Positions 42,280-52,303 are shown, numbered from the stretch's first letter. The stretch: DNA of 64,000 nt from Symbiodinium natans (GCA_905221605.1 CAJNDS010002850.1:178739-242738), one strand, 5' to 3'. Notes: a model not told the origin generated them from the letters alone. Translations and numbers: made by a program.

Positions 42280-43862
42280 GATGTGCATATGCCCCATGGT
42301 GGTCAGCCAGTGGGGACTTAACTGCAAGAACAATCCAGGCAAGACCGGCCCCGGGCACTCCATGGTGGTCAGCCAGTGGAGTAGCTCCGAGCACAGGGTT
42401 CACCAGTCAACCTGGCGCACAAGTGCCCACCCTCAAAGGTGCCCGCGCACGGCCAGAGGGGGGGCGAGAGTAGCAGCAGCTACCGATTACCTGGCTCACA
42501 AGAGCCCACCCTCAGAGGTGCCCGCGCACGGTCAGAGGGGGGGCGAGAGTAGCAGCAGCCACCGATTCCACGGGGAGAGTCCACAGCGAGTTACCAAACC
42601 CTTAACGCCACAGGGTTTATAATGACACCGAGGGACCTCCCAGTCCAGGCATCTCGCATCAGGTCCCTCCAAACCCAAACCCGCGAGGTACGTCGGTAAG
42701 GAGATGGGAGGGCTCACATCGCATCATGCAGCCACCGATGCGAGTACATTCAGCACCAGCCAAGGCCGTTCACGAGAAGGTTCACAAGTCCGCCATCACA
42801 GGTGGAGCAAAGTCGTGCCTTAGCACGGAACGTTGTAGGTGTCAACCTTCGTGTTCCGGAGTATAAAGGTGCCCCATGGTGGTCAGCCAGTGGGGACTTA
42901 ACGGCAAGAACAAAGGGGTAGGACCAGCCCAGAGTACTCCATGGTGGTCAGCCAGTGGAGCCTCTCCGAGCACAAGGCGCAACGTTCTTTTGACTCACAA
43001 GAGCTCGTCCGCCGGCCAAAGCAGGCTTGACTGCTTCGTTCCAATCAGAGCCATCAGGTAAACCAAAGTAGGCGGGGACCCCACCTGCCTCGCAGGAAGC
43101 GGGAGAGTCCCCCAGTCGAAACTTCGCGGTTCAATACCCAGAATCAGACCGTCCATGCCCAAACTGACATACGTCGGCGAGGAGATGTGAGGGCTCACAT
43201 CACGCTTGGCCACCTGAGGTAGTCCTGTATGGCTGCTTTGACGCAAGCAGAGATAGACACCAAGCAGGCAGGGAACCCCGTAGCAACCCAAGCACAGGCG
43301 AGAATGGCTCTCGTGAAGGCCAGGTTGTCCACAGGTGCTCGATGGCACATTGCCAGGGAAGTGGAAACCTGATCTCCGCATAGGAGTGCCCACAACCCGG
43401 AAGCAGCATCCCCTAGCTGGTCTCTCCCAATAGGCATGACGTCGTTGTACGCCAAGGGGGTGTCACCTTCCAGACGAGGGGTGGTCAACACTCTAGTCCG
43501 AGGGGTTCACACTCGGTCGTAGCACATAGAAGCAGGCAACCTGCCCACCTAGAGGGGGCAGAGGAAAGGAAGATTGGCCGCTTTACCGATGACAGAGCTG
43601 GAACATCCAGGCAGGACCGGTCCAGGGCAGTCCGTGGCAGATGGCCAGTGGAGCAACCACGAAAGAAAGGCCCCCCGTCACCATAGGCTCACCGCAGGGC
43701 CGACACAGAAGGGTGTTCACAGGTGCAGGCAGTGAGCACACAGAAGACAAGCACGATCCAATCCGTGGCATAGACCACGAGAGGGTTGCCAAACCAAGAA
43801 TATCCCTAGGTAGTCTTGCGGCATGTATCGGCGAGGAGATGTGAGGGCTCACATCACGCTAG
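42280..43862. repeat. Complex repeat region at the 3' side of the large coding block
   Basis: CATGGTGGTCAGCCAGTGG occurs four times (about 42,295, 42,362, 42,873 and 42,941), with a diverged form near 43,630. GTGCCCGCGCACGG followed by AGAGGGGGGGCGAGAG is tandemly duplicated at 42,438-42,560. A ~35-bp unit ending in a palindrome, TACGTCGGCGAGGA then GATGTGAGGGCTCACATC, ends three blocks: palindromes at 42,703-42,720 (one change), 43,184-43,201 and 43,838-43,855. Frames in this region are not convincing. Confidence 0.7.
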
Positions 43863-43934
43863 GCAGCATGCCATGAAAGGACTCAATGGCGCGTTCATGG
43901 CGTGCGTAGGAGCCCTCAGATGACAGCTTGCTGT

Positions 43935-46604
43935 CTATTGCCAGGAGCCATCCCAGTCCGGACGCCGGGAGCGATGGCCATCTGAGGTGGTATGGGAACG
44001 CGTACGGCTGGGCATGACCTGCATTGGAGGCAGCTCTTGCTCATCAACCCCCCACTCAGGGATGCCGTCCGGAATGGGGATACCTCTGTATCTTGTCATT
44101 GAGGTTTGGGCCGCGAGCCACATCACCCGGACAGCTTCCTGGATTTGCCTGTACTGCACAACACCTTCGTCCTTATACTGAAAGGGGAAGGAGGTAACTG
44201 CCGCACGCAGGGCCGAAGGATCAGGGTCCTTGGAGGTGCCATGGCAGTACATCTTAAACCAGAAGCTGTTGAGTCGCTGCTTGGTTGGGTGTTTAGCTCG
44301 CATGAGCCCCTTAATGGCAGCCCAGTGGGCAGTGGCTGCGTCATACCACTCATTTCGGGGACGTTTTGGCCCATGCTTGGTGGGTGTGGTGCTGATCCCT
44401 TTCCAATGCGCATCGAAGATGACTGGCAGTCGGAAAGGGGCTGAGACATCCACTTCTCGCAAAGCTGCAAGGTCAGTGGTTCGCAGCTCCGAGAAGCGCC
44501 AATCATTCACCTGTGCCTCGGGTTCGTCCTCCGCATCCGACATGTCATCCATCGGGCAGGGAGAACCTTCGTTAGTTTCGGAAGAGATGCTGACGACCTC
44601 CGGCGAGGCTGCTGCAGTGTTCACTTCCACAGGCGCAGCCAAGGGCGAGGAGAGCAAGCACTCTAGGGGCAACACTCGCCGTAGAAAAACAGCCATTCTG
44701 TGAGAAGTGTCAGGCCATTCCAAGTTATAAACTGACCAAAAGTGTTCAATGTGTTGGTTGGCCACCGAGGCCGCAAGGGCAAGCCGGATGGCGTCAAGGA
44801 AATGGGCAGGGGGGAGGTCCGGCCTAAATTCTTGATAGTGCCTTTGCCCAAGTGTCTCTGTGCCCTGCAGCGTGATGCCTAGGAACGTATTCAGGTTGGG
44901 CTGGGCAAGCCTGGCCTTTTCCACGTCCGTGTGCTTAGCAGCTGCGGCCCATGCCTGCAAGGCTTCTTGGGAGGCTTGGCCAGTGACTTGTGGCAGTCCA
45001 CTGTGCGCGTCCATCACATATTTGGTAGTAGGGCACTTGGGACACCGATAAGCGCGGCCAGCTAAGAAGGCCACCATGGCTGCGGGCGGCACATTGATCT
45101 GCAGGTCAGTAATTTTATTGTCAGATTCAGGAAAACCAATAACAATGGGCAGCCCGGCCGTTCGCTCCAGGGGACCTTTTTGGTGGGACTCGAATGCGAG
45201 CAGAAGTGCACCCAGCCAATAATCTGGGTCAGCGTAGCTGAGCATTGCAGGAAAACTGGCATTGATGACACTCGGCAAGTCCGACACCGCAGAGAAAAGA
45301 TCCGCGATGTACTGCGCTGTGGTAAGAAAGCCATACCCCACCAGGGACTCCGAAAGCCTTGCTTTGTCCAGCTGCGGGACCGGGCAATCCAACATTACAG
45401 CAAGGTCGAAATGCTGCAACGCCCCCGACAGTCTAAGACACTGCGTGATGATAGGGTCATAAACCTTCAAATACGCCGCCGGAAACGTTTCAGGCAGATG
45501 CAGTAGCGTGTCAGCGATTCCGATCAGCATCTCCGAGTCTTGCAGCTGGTTCGGTATGCCGTTCAAAAACACCTCATAGGCCCTATATGCCCGAAGCTGC
45601 TGGCAGTGTGTTGTGAGGTGTTGCGAGTCACGCAGGCTCATGTAGGGCCGAGGTTTGACATTCTTACCAAAGTGATGTCCCGCTGCAAGTGCGCGCCACA
45701 TGAGATCACAGACCGAGTCTGTGTTGCTCTGCATGATGGGTGCACAGGCTGGGGCGCTGGGGTCGCGGGTGCCGCTGGGCTCGCTAGGCCCTCGAGGCTT
45801 GGCTTTTGGTGGTTCCAGATGCTGAGAGCCGTCTTTGTCCAAAACGAGAGGCCGACTTTCCTTGCGAGCTTGGACAGCGGTGGGAGACTTAGCGCAAGGG
45901 GGCTGTGATGCCTCAACCGTCCTAATCCCCTCCGGAAATGTTGCGTGCGTGGGCCGTGTCCGGGGGCTGGGTGGACGTCGTACGCCAGGCGGCGGGTCCC
46001 TAATGTTGCCTCCACTACGGGGTGGACACGAGGCGGCGCTACTCCCTCCGATCCTGTGAGCAGCTTCACTAGAGGGAGTCGTCACACAAGCATCCAGAGC
46101 ACTAGGACTCACGGCCGTCACAACCGCAGGCTCTTTCGTTGCAGGCTCCTTCTTCCGTGGTCCTCTCTCCCGCGTTGGGGTGCCGCAGGGTGTTCGGGAA
46201 ACGTCCCGTTTAGCTGCCGGAGGTGGGCTGACAGCTGCCGCAATGGAGCCCCCCGCGGCCCGAGGCTTGAGCCATGGTGTACCCCACCGCTCACCATGGC
46301 GCGCGTTGGTGATAGCCTCGCTTTGGGCTGGTGACTGCAGCGGCGTAAGAACCTCGACTGCAGTAGCAGCTACCACGTCGGGACTGTGACTACCCGCGGG
46401 CACAGGGCTGTTTCCCGGAGAGTCCACATCAATCGCAGTTTCGGAGGCAGCCTTACCCGTACGAACAGGTAGGAGGTGAAGACCGCGGGGGGCTCGCATT
46501 ATGCCGGCCTTGTGTTCGAAAGCCGGGTCAGCGCGTTGAGCAGATCCCCGCTTGGGCGGCATCCTAATGCTGGTATCCCCTAGCAAGGTACTGGGCGACC
46601 CCAT
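43935..46604 (-). CDS. Large protein of unknown function (~875-889 aa), tightly coupled to the helicase
   Basis: A single intronless frame. ATGs occur at 46,604 and 46,562; the second (MPPKRGSAQR) begins one base after the upstream helicase stop (46,566-46,564) and is the more natural start. Residues 1-300 are Pro/Ser/Ala/Arg-rich and probably disordered. About 300-670 is an ordered all-alpha-looking domain (ADPDYWLGALLLAFESHQKG) containing CPKC (about residue 519), possibly half of a zinc site. A Ser/Asp/Glu-rich acidic linker follows near 690, then an ordered, Trp-rich end (residues 700-850) and a basic tail. No enzyme motif is recognised. Position suggests a partner of the helicase in the same element. 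Confidence 0.7.
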   Translation of the reverse strand: MGSPSTLLGDTSIRMPPKRGSAQRADPAFEHKAGIMRAPRGLHLLPVRTGKAASETAIDVDSPGNSPVPAGSHSPDVVAATAVEVLTPLQSPAQSEAITNARHGERWGTPWLKPRAAGGSIAAAVSPPPAAKRDVSRTPCGTPTRERGPRKKEPATKEPAVVTAVSPSALDACVTTPSSEAAHRIGGSSAASCPPRSGGNIRDPPPGVRRPPSPRTRPTHATFPEGIRTVEASQPPCAKSPTAVQARKESRPLVLDKDGSQHLEPPKAKPRGPSEPSGTRDPSAPACAPIMQSNTDSVCDLMWRALAAGHHFGKNVKPRPYMSLRDSQHLTTHCQQLRAYRAYEVFLNGIPNQLQDSEMLIGIADTLLHLPETFPAAYLKVYDPIITQCLRLSGALQHFDLAVMLDCPVPQLDKARLSESLVGYGFLTTAQYIADLFSAVSDLPSVINASFPAMLSYADPDYWLGALLLAFESHQKGPLERTAGLPIVIGFPESDNKITDLQINVPPAAMVAFLAGRAYRCPKCPTTKYVMDAHSGLPQVTGQASQEALQAWAAAAKHTDVEKARLAQPNLNTFLGITLQGTETLGQRHYQEFRPDLPPAHFLDAIRLALAASVANQHIEHFWSVYNLEWPDTSHRMAVFLRRVLPLECLLSSPLAAPVEVNTAAASPEVVSISSETNEGSPCPMDDMSDAEDEPEAQVNDWRFSELRTTDLAALREVDVSAPFRLPVIFDAHWKGISTTPTKHGPKRPRNEWYDAATAHWAAIKGLMRAKHPTKQRLNSFWFKMYCHGTSKDPDPSALRAAVTSFPFQYKDEGVVQYRQIQEAVRVMWLAAQTSMTRYRGIPIPDGIPEWGVDEQELPPMQVMPSRTRSHTTSDGHRSRRPDWDGSWQ

Positions 46605-47277
46605 CTCCTTCCCTCACCGGCTGGAAGGGGACACAATACACAGCATTGGGCAAGGGCTCCAGGACGAAGCCGCGCGTTTGCAGACTAGCAATGGTGCCCG
46701 AGTAGGAGTTGGAGGTGAAAGAGGGGCTCCCCCATCCTTCTTGCTTAAGTGTGCGGTAAAGAACTTCCCGCTTATCTCCCCAGGTGGCCTTCAAGGCCCA
46801 CGCTTGATGCAGGGGTGGGGCTTCAAAGAGGTCCAGCCCTACTTTGCGTTCCGCAGGCAGCACGATGCTGGCTACTGTCCGTTCTCGGAAGGCTTGCTTG
46901 TGTAATGCCTTTGCAACGCCAGGGCCATCCATGCTCCACAAGCTGGCTTGTGTGCGCACATATTCCGCGCATTCAATCAGGCCTCCGGTTGCGCAGGCCG
47001 CCATTTGGAAGCATGCACCTATACCATCAGAGTAGTGCGGTGCCACGAAAACCAAAGCCCCAAGTCCTCTCGTGAAGGAGGAGGTGGCTCGGGCAAACCC
47101 TGCCTCGCTACTAAACAGGAATCCAGAAGCCCGACAAGTCACAAAGACACCTATCCCAAATGTGGGGCCAGTGGAGCAAGCCGTGGTGATAGCGCCGAAG
47201 AAGCGTTTAAGGGACCCTATGTGATTCATGAGGAAGGTCCGAAACGTCACAAGGCTCCAAGTGGTGGGGCGCGCCAG
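46564..47277 (-). CDS. C-terminal part of the SF1 helicase, in +1 frame
   Basis: This frame opens after a TGA at 47,280-47,278 and overlaps the end of the upstream helicase frame by about 70 bases. No ATG fits as a start. It carries what the upstream frame lacks: a motif V-like strand (GIGVFVTCRASGFLF) and a motif VI-like segment EAGFARATSSFTRGLG followed by strand ALVFVAP, equivalent to the NVALTRA..GL..VG region of UPF1-like helicases. A ~130-residue tail follows. It therefore completes the helicase, through a small intron, a +1 frameshift, a sequencing error or a pseudogene lesion. It ends with TAG at 46,564, one base before the next ATG. Confidence 0.55.
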   Translation of the reverse strand: MARPTTWSLVTFRTFLMNHIGSLKRFFGAITTACSTGPTFGIGVFVTCRASGFLFSSEAGFARATSSFTRGLGALVFVAPHYSDGIGACFQMAACATGGLIECAEYVRTQASLWSMDGPGVAKALHKQAFRERTVASIVLPAERKVGLDLFEAPPLHQAWALKATWGDKREVLYRTLKQEGWGSPSFTSNSYSGTIASLQTRGFVLEPLPNAVYCVPFQPVREGDGVAQYLARGYQH

Positions 47278-50200
47278 TCAGCGGGAAATCTTCCGCGGTT
47301 TGGCAGGCTTCAAGTAGGCTCATATCGTCATCGCCCAGTGGGTCTGCGGGGAGACTCGACTGCAGCATAAACTTCATTTGAGTAACAATCCTGGCATACT
47401 GAGAGACCATCCCGATAGGGGAGTCATGATATACCTGGTGCCCAAAAGTGAGCACAATGTCCGCCAGGACCATGCTGAGGTCGTAGCTTCTGCCTAGTTT
47501 GGTTTGGGTCTCATCCTGATCTGGCACCCGTACCCATCGGCACGTTTCCATCCACCTGCCTGCAAAGCTACGCAGTGGCCGCCCGAGCAGGTGCTGCATC
47601 GTGGGACCTGGTGGCATAAGTAGCCGAGGGACCCCGCCTGTCAGATCGAAGCGGCACGCCTCCGAGTACCGACATGCGTATAGAATGGCAGCAATCTCAG
47701 GAGGGAGGCGCATGGATGAACAGAGCGAGAGGTTGATAGCCGGTCCGACAATGGCCTTCAGCCCGGCGGCCTGCATGACTGTCTCGGCTTGCTTCGGTTT
47801 GACGATGCTCATACAGAGAATCGAATCCAGCATCGAGACCGCTGAGAACAACACTTCAGACGCTCCAGAGGAACGGTGGGGCTTGCCCCAAGAGGGCATC
47901 TCGCCTTGCCCCTTTTTCCACGGGCCGGAACTTTGGGCCGTTTGCCGCAAAAGGGCCGCAGGCAAGGTGGCTGGCGTGTGGAGGTCGGCAGGGACCGCAT
48001 TGAGACCACAAATCTTTTGCTCCAACAACTCCGTGACGAAGTGGTAATTGGGCCGCGATCCTCCAGCGGGCTGTCTGTGGTCGCCAATCATGACATCGAG
48101 TGCATGCTTGATGTGCGCCAGGATGGTGTTGGAACCCGGTGTGCCCAATTGCTGGGCTTCATCTCGGAGGAGCAACTCAACATCCTTTAGACGGTTAATG
48201 AGCTGCGAGTAGGGAAAGCTAAGCCTTGCCACAATCGTACCATGCGTCGTGGCTACAAGTAGCCCCCGGTACAAATCGTGCACATCAAAGGGGAGCTTAT
48301 GTGTGTCCTTCTCCTTGTTACCCGGTATGCGAACGATGCGGCTGCGAACAAATTCATTGCTAGCAGTCGTGAGCCTATCAACCGCTTCGACATAGGTCCG
48401 AACCGATTCATTGCCATGAGCGGTGTACAGGGTGAGCCGGTTCGTCAGGCACGCAAGAAGAACTCCTAGAAACGCGCAGGATCGTGTCTTCCCGCTGCCA
48501 GGCGCCCCCGTTATGAATACAGAAGTACGATTAGCGGCCAGGCCGTACGAGCACGCTCCCAGCAGCGCTGCCAGGTGTCCATCCGCCCCCCAAAAGGTAT
48601 CACAGAGGCAAGTAAGGAAGGCGGGACCAACTGCGAGCGCAAAGATGCTGGCGCGAGTCCTCGGATCGTGCTCGTTACTCAACGAGTCCTGGGACAGGCG
48701 TAGACACTCCGCATGCCACAGCGCAGGAGTCCGGGCGTCCTCCTGGCCGGGCAGCGGAGAGTCAGGCAACGTGGCTAACACGCCACTCAGCAGCGTCGGC
48801 GTCCATTCTTTGCGATAGGTTTGTTCCTCCGCAAGCCAAAGGTTAAGGAAGCTTTGCAAGGTGTTGGAAGCCCACGGACCCGCAGTAGGCGATGCCTGCG
48901 CAGCTTGCGTTGCATGCTTGCCTCTGAAGACTTGGCAGACCTCCGGGTGAATGAGCTGTGCCCATGTGTCGTGCCAGTTCCCTCTCACCACCAGCCCGAT
49001 AATGAGGACAAGCACTAGATCTGTGAGAAAGTCCGGCAACCAATGTGGCTGCCGGATGGCATCAAGAGGCGAGTCTTCTAGCGGAACGCCCAATGCAACA
49101 TGTTGCCTTTCCCTAGGCATGTGTAACAGAGCATCCCAAAGCGGGGTAGAGGCTCCTCCGGGCAGAACTTCAAGCTGGCTGACTCTCGGCAATGAGGGTC
49201 GTTGCGCGAATTGGTTGTGCTGTTCATCAGTCAAGAGCAGGGCAATGGTTATATTGACTGGCTGCATGGCCTTACTTTCTCCAGGGCCGGTGGAAAGCTT
49301 CTTCGGGGCAAGGAGCTCTATAAACATGCCTGGGTAGGCCACATCTCCCTTGTCTTCTCTCAAGGTAACCAGCAAAGCAGTGCCCTTGGCCGGCACTTTA
49401 CCAGCGACAGCAAACCACTTTGTAGCCCAGTCAGGGACATCCGCCAACTCCGGTGTAAGGAGCATGACCGACGCCCGTGGGTAAACTCGATGGAGAAGGC
49501 AGATTGGCCACGTATGCGTGCCGGGCTTTATCGCCACAGGGGTGGCGGCCCGCTTGACCGCAGCTTGCTCTGGGTAGTGATACTGTTCCGAGGGCTCCTC
49601 ATCGATTTCTGCTTCCGAGGCCATGGCTAAAAACTGATAACCCAGCATGTCAACCAGGCGTTCTAACGACAGGTGGGGGAGCCACATACCCAAAACAAGC
49701 TTCATCGTGGGACCAAGTTCATGATACGGGGGCGGCAAATCAGCCAGATGCGGCTTGGCATCCGTCAGGAGGACTTGGGTACAGTCAGCACGGAGACTTG
49801 CAATGCTCCGGTTCTCAGCGGAAGGTATCCGGAGAAAAGCCTCCAGATCGGGGCGTTTGATTTGCCGTCCCAGCACGGAGTTGATGAAGGTTTTAGACTT
49901 ATCCGAAAGCTGGACAGAGCCACACGCAACCCCCATCAAACCTGCCCGCACTGTGCGATCCATCCGGGGGTCGGCCAAGCCACAAATGTTTTTAGTCAAT
50001 TCCTTATGCACATAATCCCCCGGCGTGAGCTGGAAGAGCTCTTCACTTTGGACAACGTGACCATAAGAGTGTCCACCACTGCCAAGTGACTCAGGTCCAG
50101 TGAAATAGTAGAGACGCGCTCCCGCGCCAATCGCTTGCGTCCTTGCTGCCTGGCTGGGCCGGAAGATACAAAGCTGGTCGCTCTCATGATGGACAAGACT

Positions 50201-50614
50201 AACAGCGTGCCGCAATTCCGAACCCAGGATATATTGCAGCATGGCCCGTGGCATGGCAATGCCGCCCAAACGTGCCTTGATGTGGACAAAATCGCCCTTG
50301 CAGTCAGGAAGCTTTTGGCGCTCATGCCAGGCGATAGCCACAGCAGCGCCCGTATACGACCCAGCAGAGAAACCCGTAACGCACAGTTTGCACTCGCCAG
50401 CTCTCCCCGCGGCGAGGCCCACATGCAGAGCGGTCAGCGCAGCAGTATGTGGCATGTGCAAGTGAGCTAGGGCCGGGCACATTGTCAGGGAGGCTTCTAC
50501 CGAGCTGATTCTAGCACGAACCGCCGCTGGCAGACCGCATCCTTCGACCTGAGGGTACAGAGCACGTGCCCACAGCCCAGAAGCCCGAAAGAACTCTAAA
50601 TAAGAAAACAAGCC
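47207..50614 (-). CDS. Hydrolase-like / UPF1-type SF1 helicase fusion
   Basis: A 1,134-codon frame with no intron. The first ATG is at 50,482, but the frame is protein-like from 50,614, so the N-terminus may come from an upstream exon. Residues about 70-250 (numbered from 50,611) contain CVTGFSAGSYTGAAVA, a GxSxG nucleophile-elbow motif as in alpha/beta hydrolases. A hydrophobic segment (DLVLVLIIGLVV, about 530) follows. The helicase begins with Walker A ITGAPGSGKT (about 700), motif II LLLRDEAQQ (about 815), motif III MIGDHRQPAGG (about 842), a motif IV-like SMRLPPEI (about 965) and GMVSQYARIV. UPF1-like helicases unwind RNA or DNA 5' to 3' with ATP. Motifs V and VI lie in the +1 frame just downstream. 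Confidence 0.7.
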   Translation of the reverse strand, partial: GLFSYLEFFRASGLWARALYPQVEGCGLPAAVRARISSVEASLTMCPALAHLHMPHTAALTALHVGLAAGRAGECKLCVTGFSAGSYTGAAVAIAWHERQKLPDCKGDFVHIKARLGGIAMPRAMLQYILGSELRHAVSLVHHESDQLCIFRPSQAARTQAIGAGARLYYFTGPESLGSGGHSYGHVVQSEELFQLTPGDYVHKELTKNICGLADPRMDRTVRAGLMGVACGSVQLSDKSKTFINSVLGRQIKRPDLEAFLRIPSAENRSIASLRADCTQVLLTDAKPHLADLPPPYHELGPTMKLVLGMWLPHLSLERLVDMLGYQFLAMASEAEIDEEPSEQYHYPEQAAVKRAATPVAIKPGTHTWPICLLHRVYPRASVMLLTPELADVPDWATKWFAVAGKVPAKGTALLVTLREDKGDVAYPGMFIELLAPKKLSTGPGESKAMQPVNITIALLLTDEQHNQFAQRPSLPRVSQLEVLPGGASTPLWDALLHMPRERQHVALGVPLEDSPLDAIRQPHWLPDFLTDLVLVLIIGLVVRGNWHDTWAQLIHPEVCQVFRGKHATQAAQASPTAGPWASNTLQSFLNLWLAEEQTYRKEWTPTLLSGVLATLPDSPLPGQEDARTPALWHAECLRLSQDSLSNEHDPRTRASIFALAVGPAFLTCLCDTFWGADGHLAALLGACSYGLAANRTSVFITGAPGSGKTRSCAFLGVLLACLTNRLTLYTAHGNESVRTYVEAVDRLTTASNEFVRSRIVRIPGNKEKDTHKLPFDVHDLYRGLLVATTHGTIVARLSFPYSQLINRLKDVELLLRDEAQQLGTPGSNTILAHIKHALDVMIGDHRQPAGGSRPNYHFVTELLEQKICGLNAVPADLHTPATLPAALLRQTAQSSGPWKKGQGEMPSWGKPHRSSGASEVLFSAVSMLDSILCMSIVKPKQAETVMQAAGLKAIVGPAINLSLCSSMRLPPEIAAILYACRYSEACRFDLTGGVPRLLMPPGPTMQHLLGRPLRSFAGRWMETCRWVRVPDQDETQTKLGRSYDLSMVLADIVLTFGHQVYHDSPIGMVSQYARIVTQMKFMLQSSLPADPLGDDDMSLLEACQTAEDFPLTGAPHHLEPCDVSDLPHESHRVP

Positions 50615-51429
50615 TTAAAGCAATGCCTGCAGCGGGGAAAGAAGCCTTATTCAAGGCATTAAACCCCTAATTCAAGGTAAAAGCAAGTAAATAAAGCCTT
50701 TAGGCCTTAAATTTTAAGGCAGCAAGCTTTAAAATCATGTAATGGTCGTTAATGAAGAAAGGTTTGTGCGGACCTTATTTAAAGAAGTTTTTCAAAAATA
50801 AGGAAGGTTCACCGGCATGCCCCGGCATGCAAGCAGAGATAGTGACGACGTGAGTTACTGCAACTGTTCCCAACATCTTTTCAAAAAATTGGGCATAGTT
50901 TTGTTCTCATGAATCACTGTTCATGCATCCAAATATCATTAAGGCACGACGTGGCCCGCTGCCTCTGCCAGGAGCATCTCCCCAAAAAAATGGGCATAGT
51001 TCTGTTCTCATTCAGCATGTCCGGATATTCATGAGAGCACCGAAAATATATAACCTTAAAAAAAATCATTAACATGCATGCATGACGTGTACATGTGTGA
51101 TCGATCAAAAGGGTGCAGCTGCAGCATCTCAAGATTTGATGCTTCCATGCTTGCAATTGCATCTGATCATTCGGTCAATGGTTCGCTCCATGAACCCTCG
51201 ATCGTGTTCCCGTGCCAGGCTGTGTGCACTACACAGCCTCGTGATCAAAAAACTCGATCTTACATGCGTGCACATGAGACATGAATTATTCTTATCTTAT
51301 CATGCAAAATATTATTATTATTAAGGAGCATTTCCCATGCATGCTCCTGCAGAATCTTAACCATGCATGCACATGCAGGAGCCTTTCAATAGCTCCTATC
51401 TGCAACCGATCATGATCATGCACATATTT
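50615..51429. other. A/T-rich spacer with direct repeats and a hairpin
   Basis: This non-coding spacer separates the transposase-like gene from the helicase. It holds a 100-bp-spaced direct repeat (AAAAAATTGGGCATAGTTTT at 50,884 and its relative AAAAAAATGGGCATAGTTCT at 50,984, each continuing GTTCTCAT), several CATGCATGC words, and a 9-bp inverted repeat GCTCCTGCA (51,343-51,351) / TGCAGGAGC (51,374-51,382). A run of AAGGC/CCTTA words lies at 50,640-50,720. It may hold the 3' end of one transcript and the promoter of the next. Confidence 0.5.
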
Positions 51430-52303
51430 TCACAAGCAGGGCACATCGTGCAAGGTGCTGAACTTGTCAAAAAAACTGCGGCCCAGAGCAACAGCAGAGT
51501 TTTTGCCGCCTCTTCGGGCAGCAAGCTGGGCAACTTTGCCTCCAAAGTCTTCGTCTCGGTACGTCCAGGCTCGGGAGGGACACACCGTGGCTGCATAGGT
51601 CAGCTCACAAAACATGTGGAGCTTCGGTTTGATGCGGAAAAGCTTAAGATCCATCGCAGCAGCTTGCGAGCTCAGGCTTACATAGCTCATGGCAAATTCG
51701 GCCCCTTTCGTTGCAAGTGTATACTGGTTGAAGACCTGGGGGCTGAGCTGCTCGTAGCAAGCATTGAAATATTGGGTTGCTGCCAAGAGGGTCTGCTCGA
51801 ACTCGTTGCTAGGATCCATGAGGCTCTGGCAAAGAAGCATCGCGAAGGGCACAAGGGCCCTGGATTCAGCTGCCTTCGCCCTGAGTTTTGCAAAAGGTTT
51901 CCCCTCAGGCTTCAACATGCTGGGTTTGAGCTCGCGGAGTCGACTTGTTACCTCATTGGACTCGTAGTAGGTCCGCATCTCCCGGTGCAAATTCCGGCAT
52001 CGTTCAGCAAAACTGTTGCCTGGCATGTGCTTGTCGCAGATATATTTCAAGGTGCTGCCAATAAAGTCCAAAGCTATGCCCAGGTCCGAGACATGCAGCC
52101 AATCAAGCTGAATAATTGACAGCTTAAAAAATGGACACCCCAGCAGGGGGGATTTGTCCTGCAAAGAACAAAGGGCTGACCAGTGGTTGTGTCTATTTTC
52201 GGGTCGCAACCAGAAAGCCGAGGTCGACACCTCGTGAACCCGATCTGGCACCATTGTGCAGTACCAACAGCAGCCTTTATTTTCGTTCCTTACTTAAGCT
52301 TAG
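51430..52303 (-). CDS. Transposase-like protein, C-terminal exon
   Basis: The frame is open from about 52,303 (acceptor-like AAAG|G near 52,290) to a stop at 51,430. It begins with a CxxC-type element (GCCWYCTMVPDRVHEVS). It continues with SIIQLDWLHVSDLGIALDFI, a D..H...LG signature like that of TNP2/Plavaka-type transposases, and a helical region. It ends with FRIKPKLHMFCELTYA, then WTYRDEDFGGKVAQLAARRG. The last segment is a hallmark of a multi-copy dinoflagellate family that I associate with DNA transposons. Joined to 52,431-53,705 it forms one protein. Confidence 0.52.

Noticed and set aside
45180..45506. Plus-strand frames over the 889-residue gene (also 46,948-47,370 and 48,423-48,818)
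   Set aside because: Antisense shadows of long minus-strand coding frames without own motifs.
47090..47250. GTG at 47,250 as a start for the second helicase frame
   Set aside because: GTG starts are not expected in a nuclear eukaryotic gene, and the helicase motifs require joining to the upstream frame.
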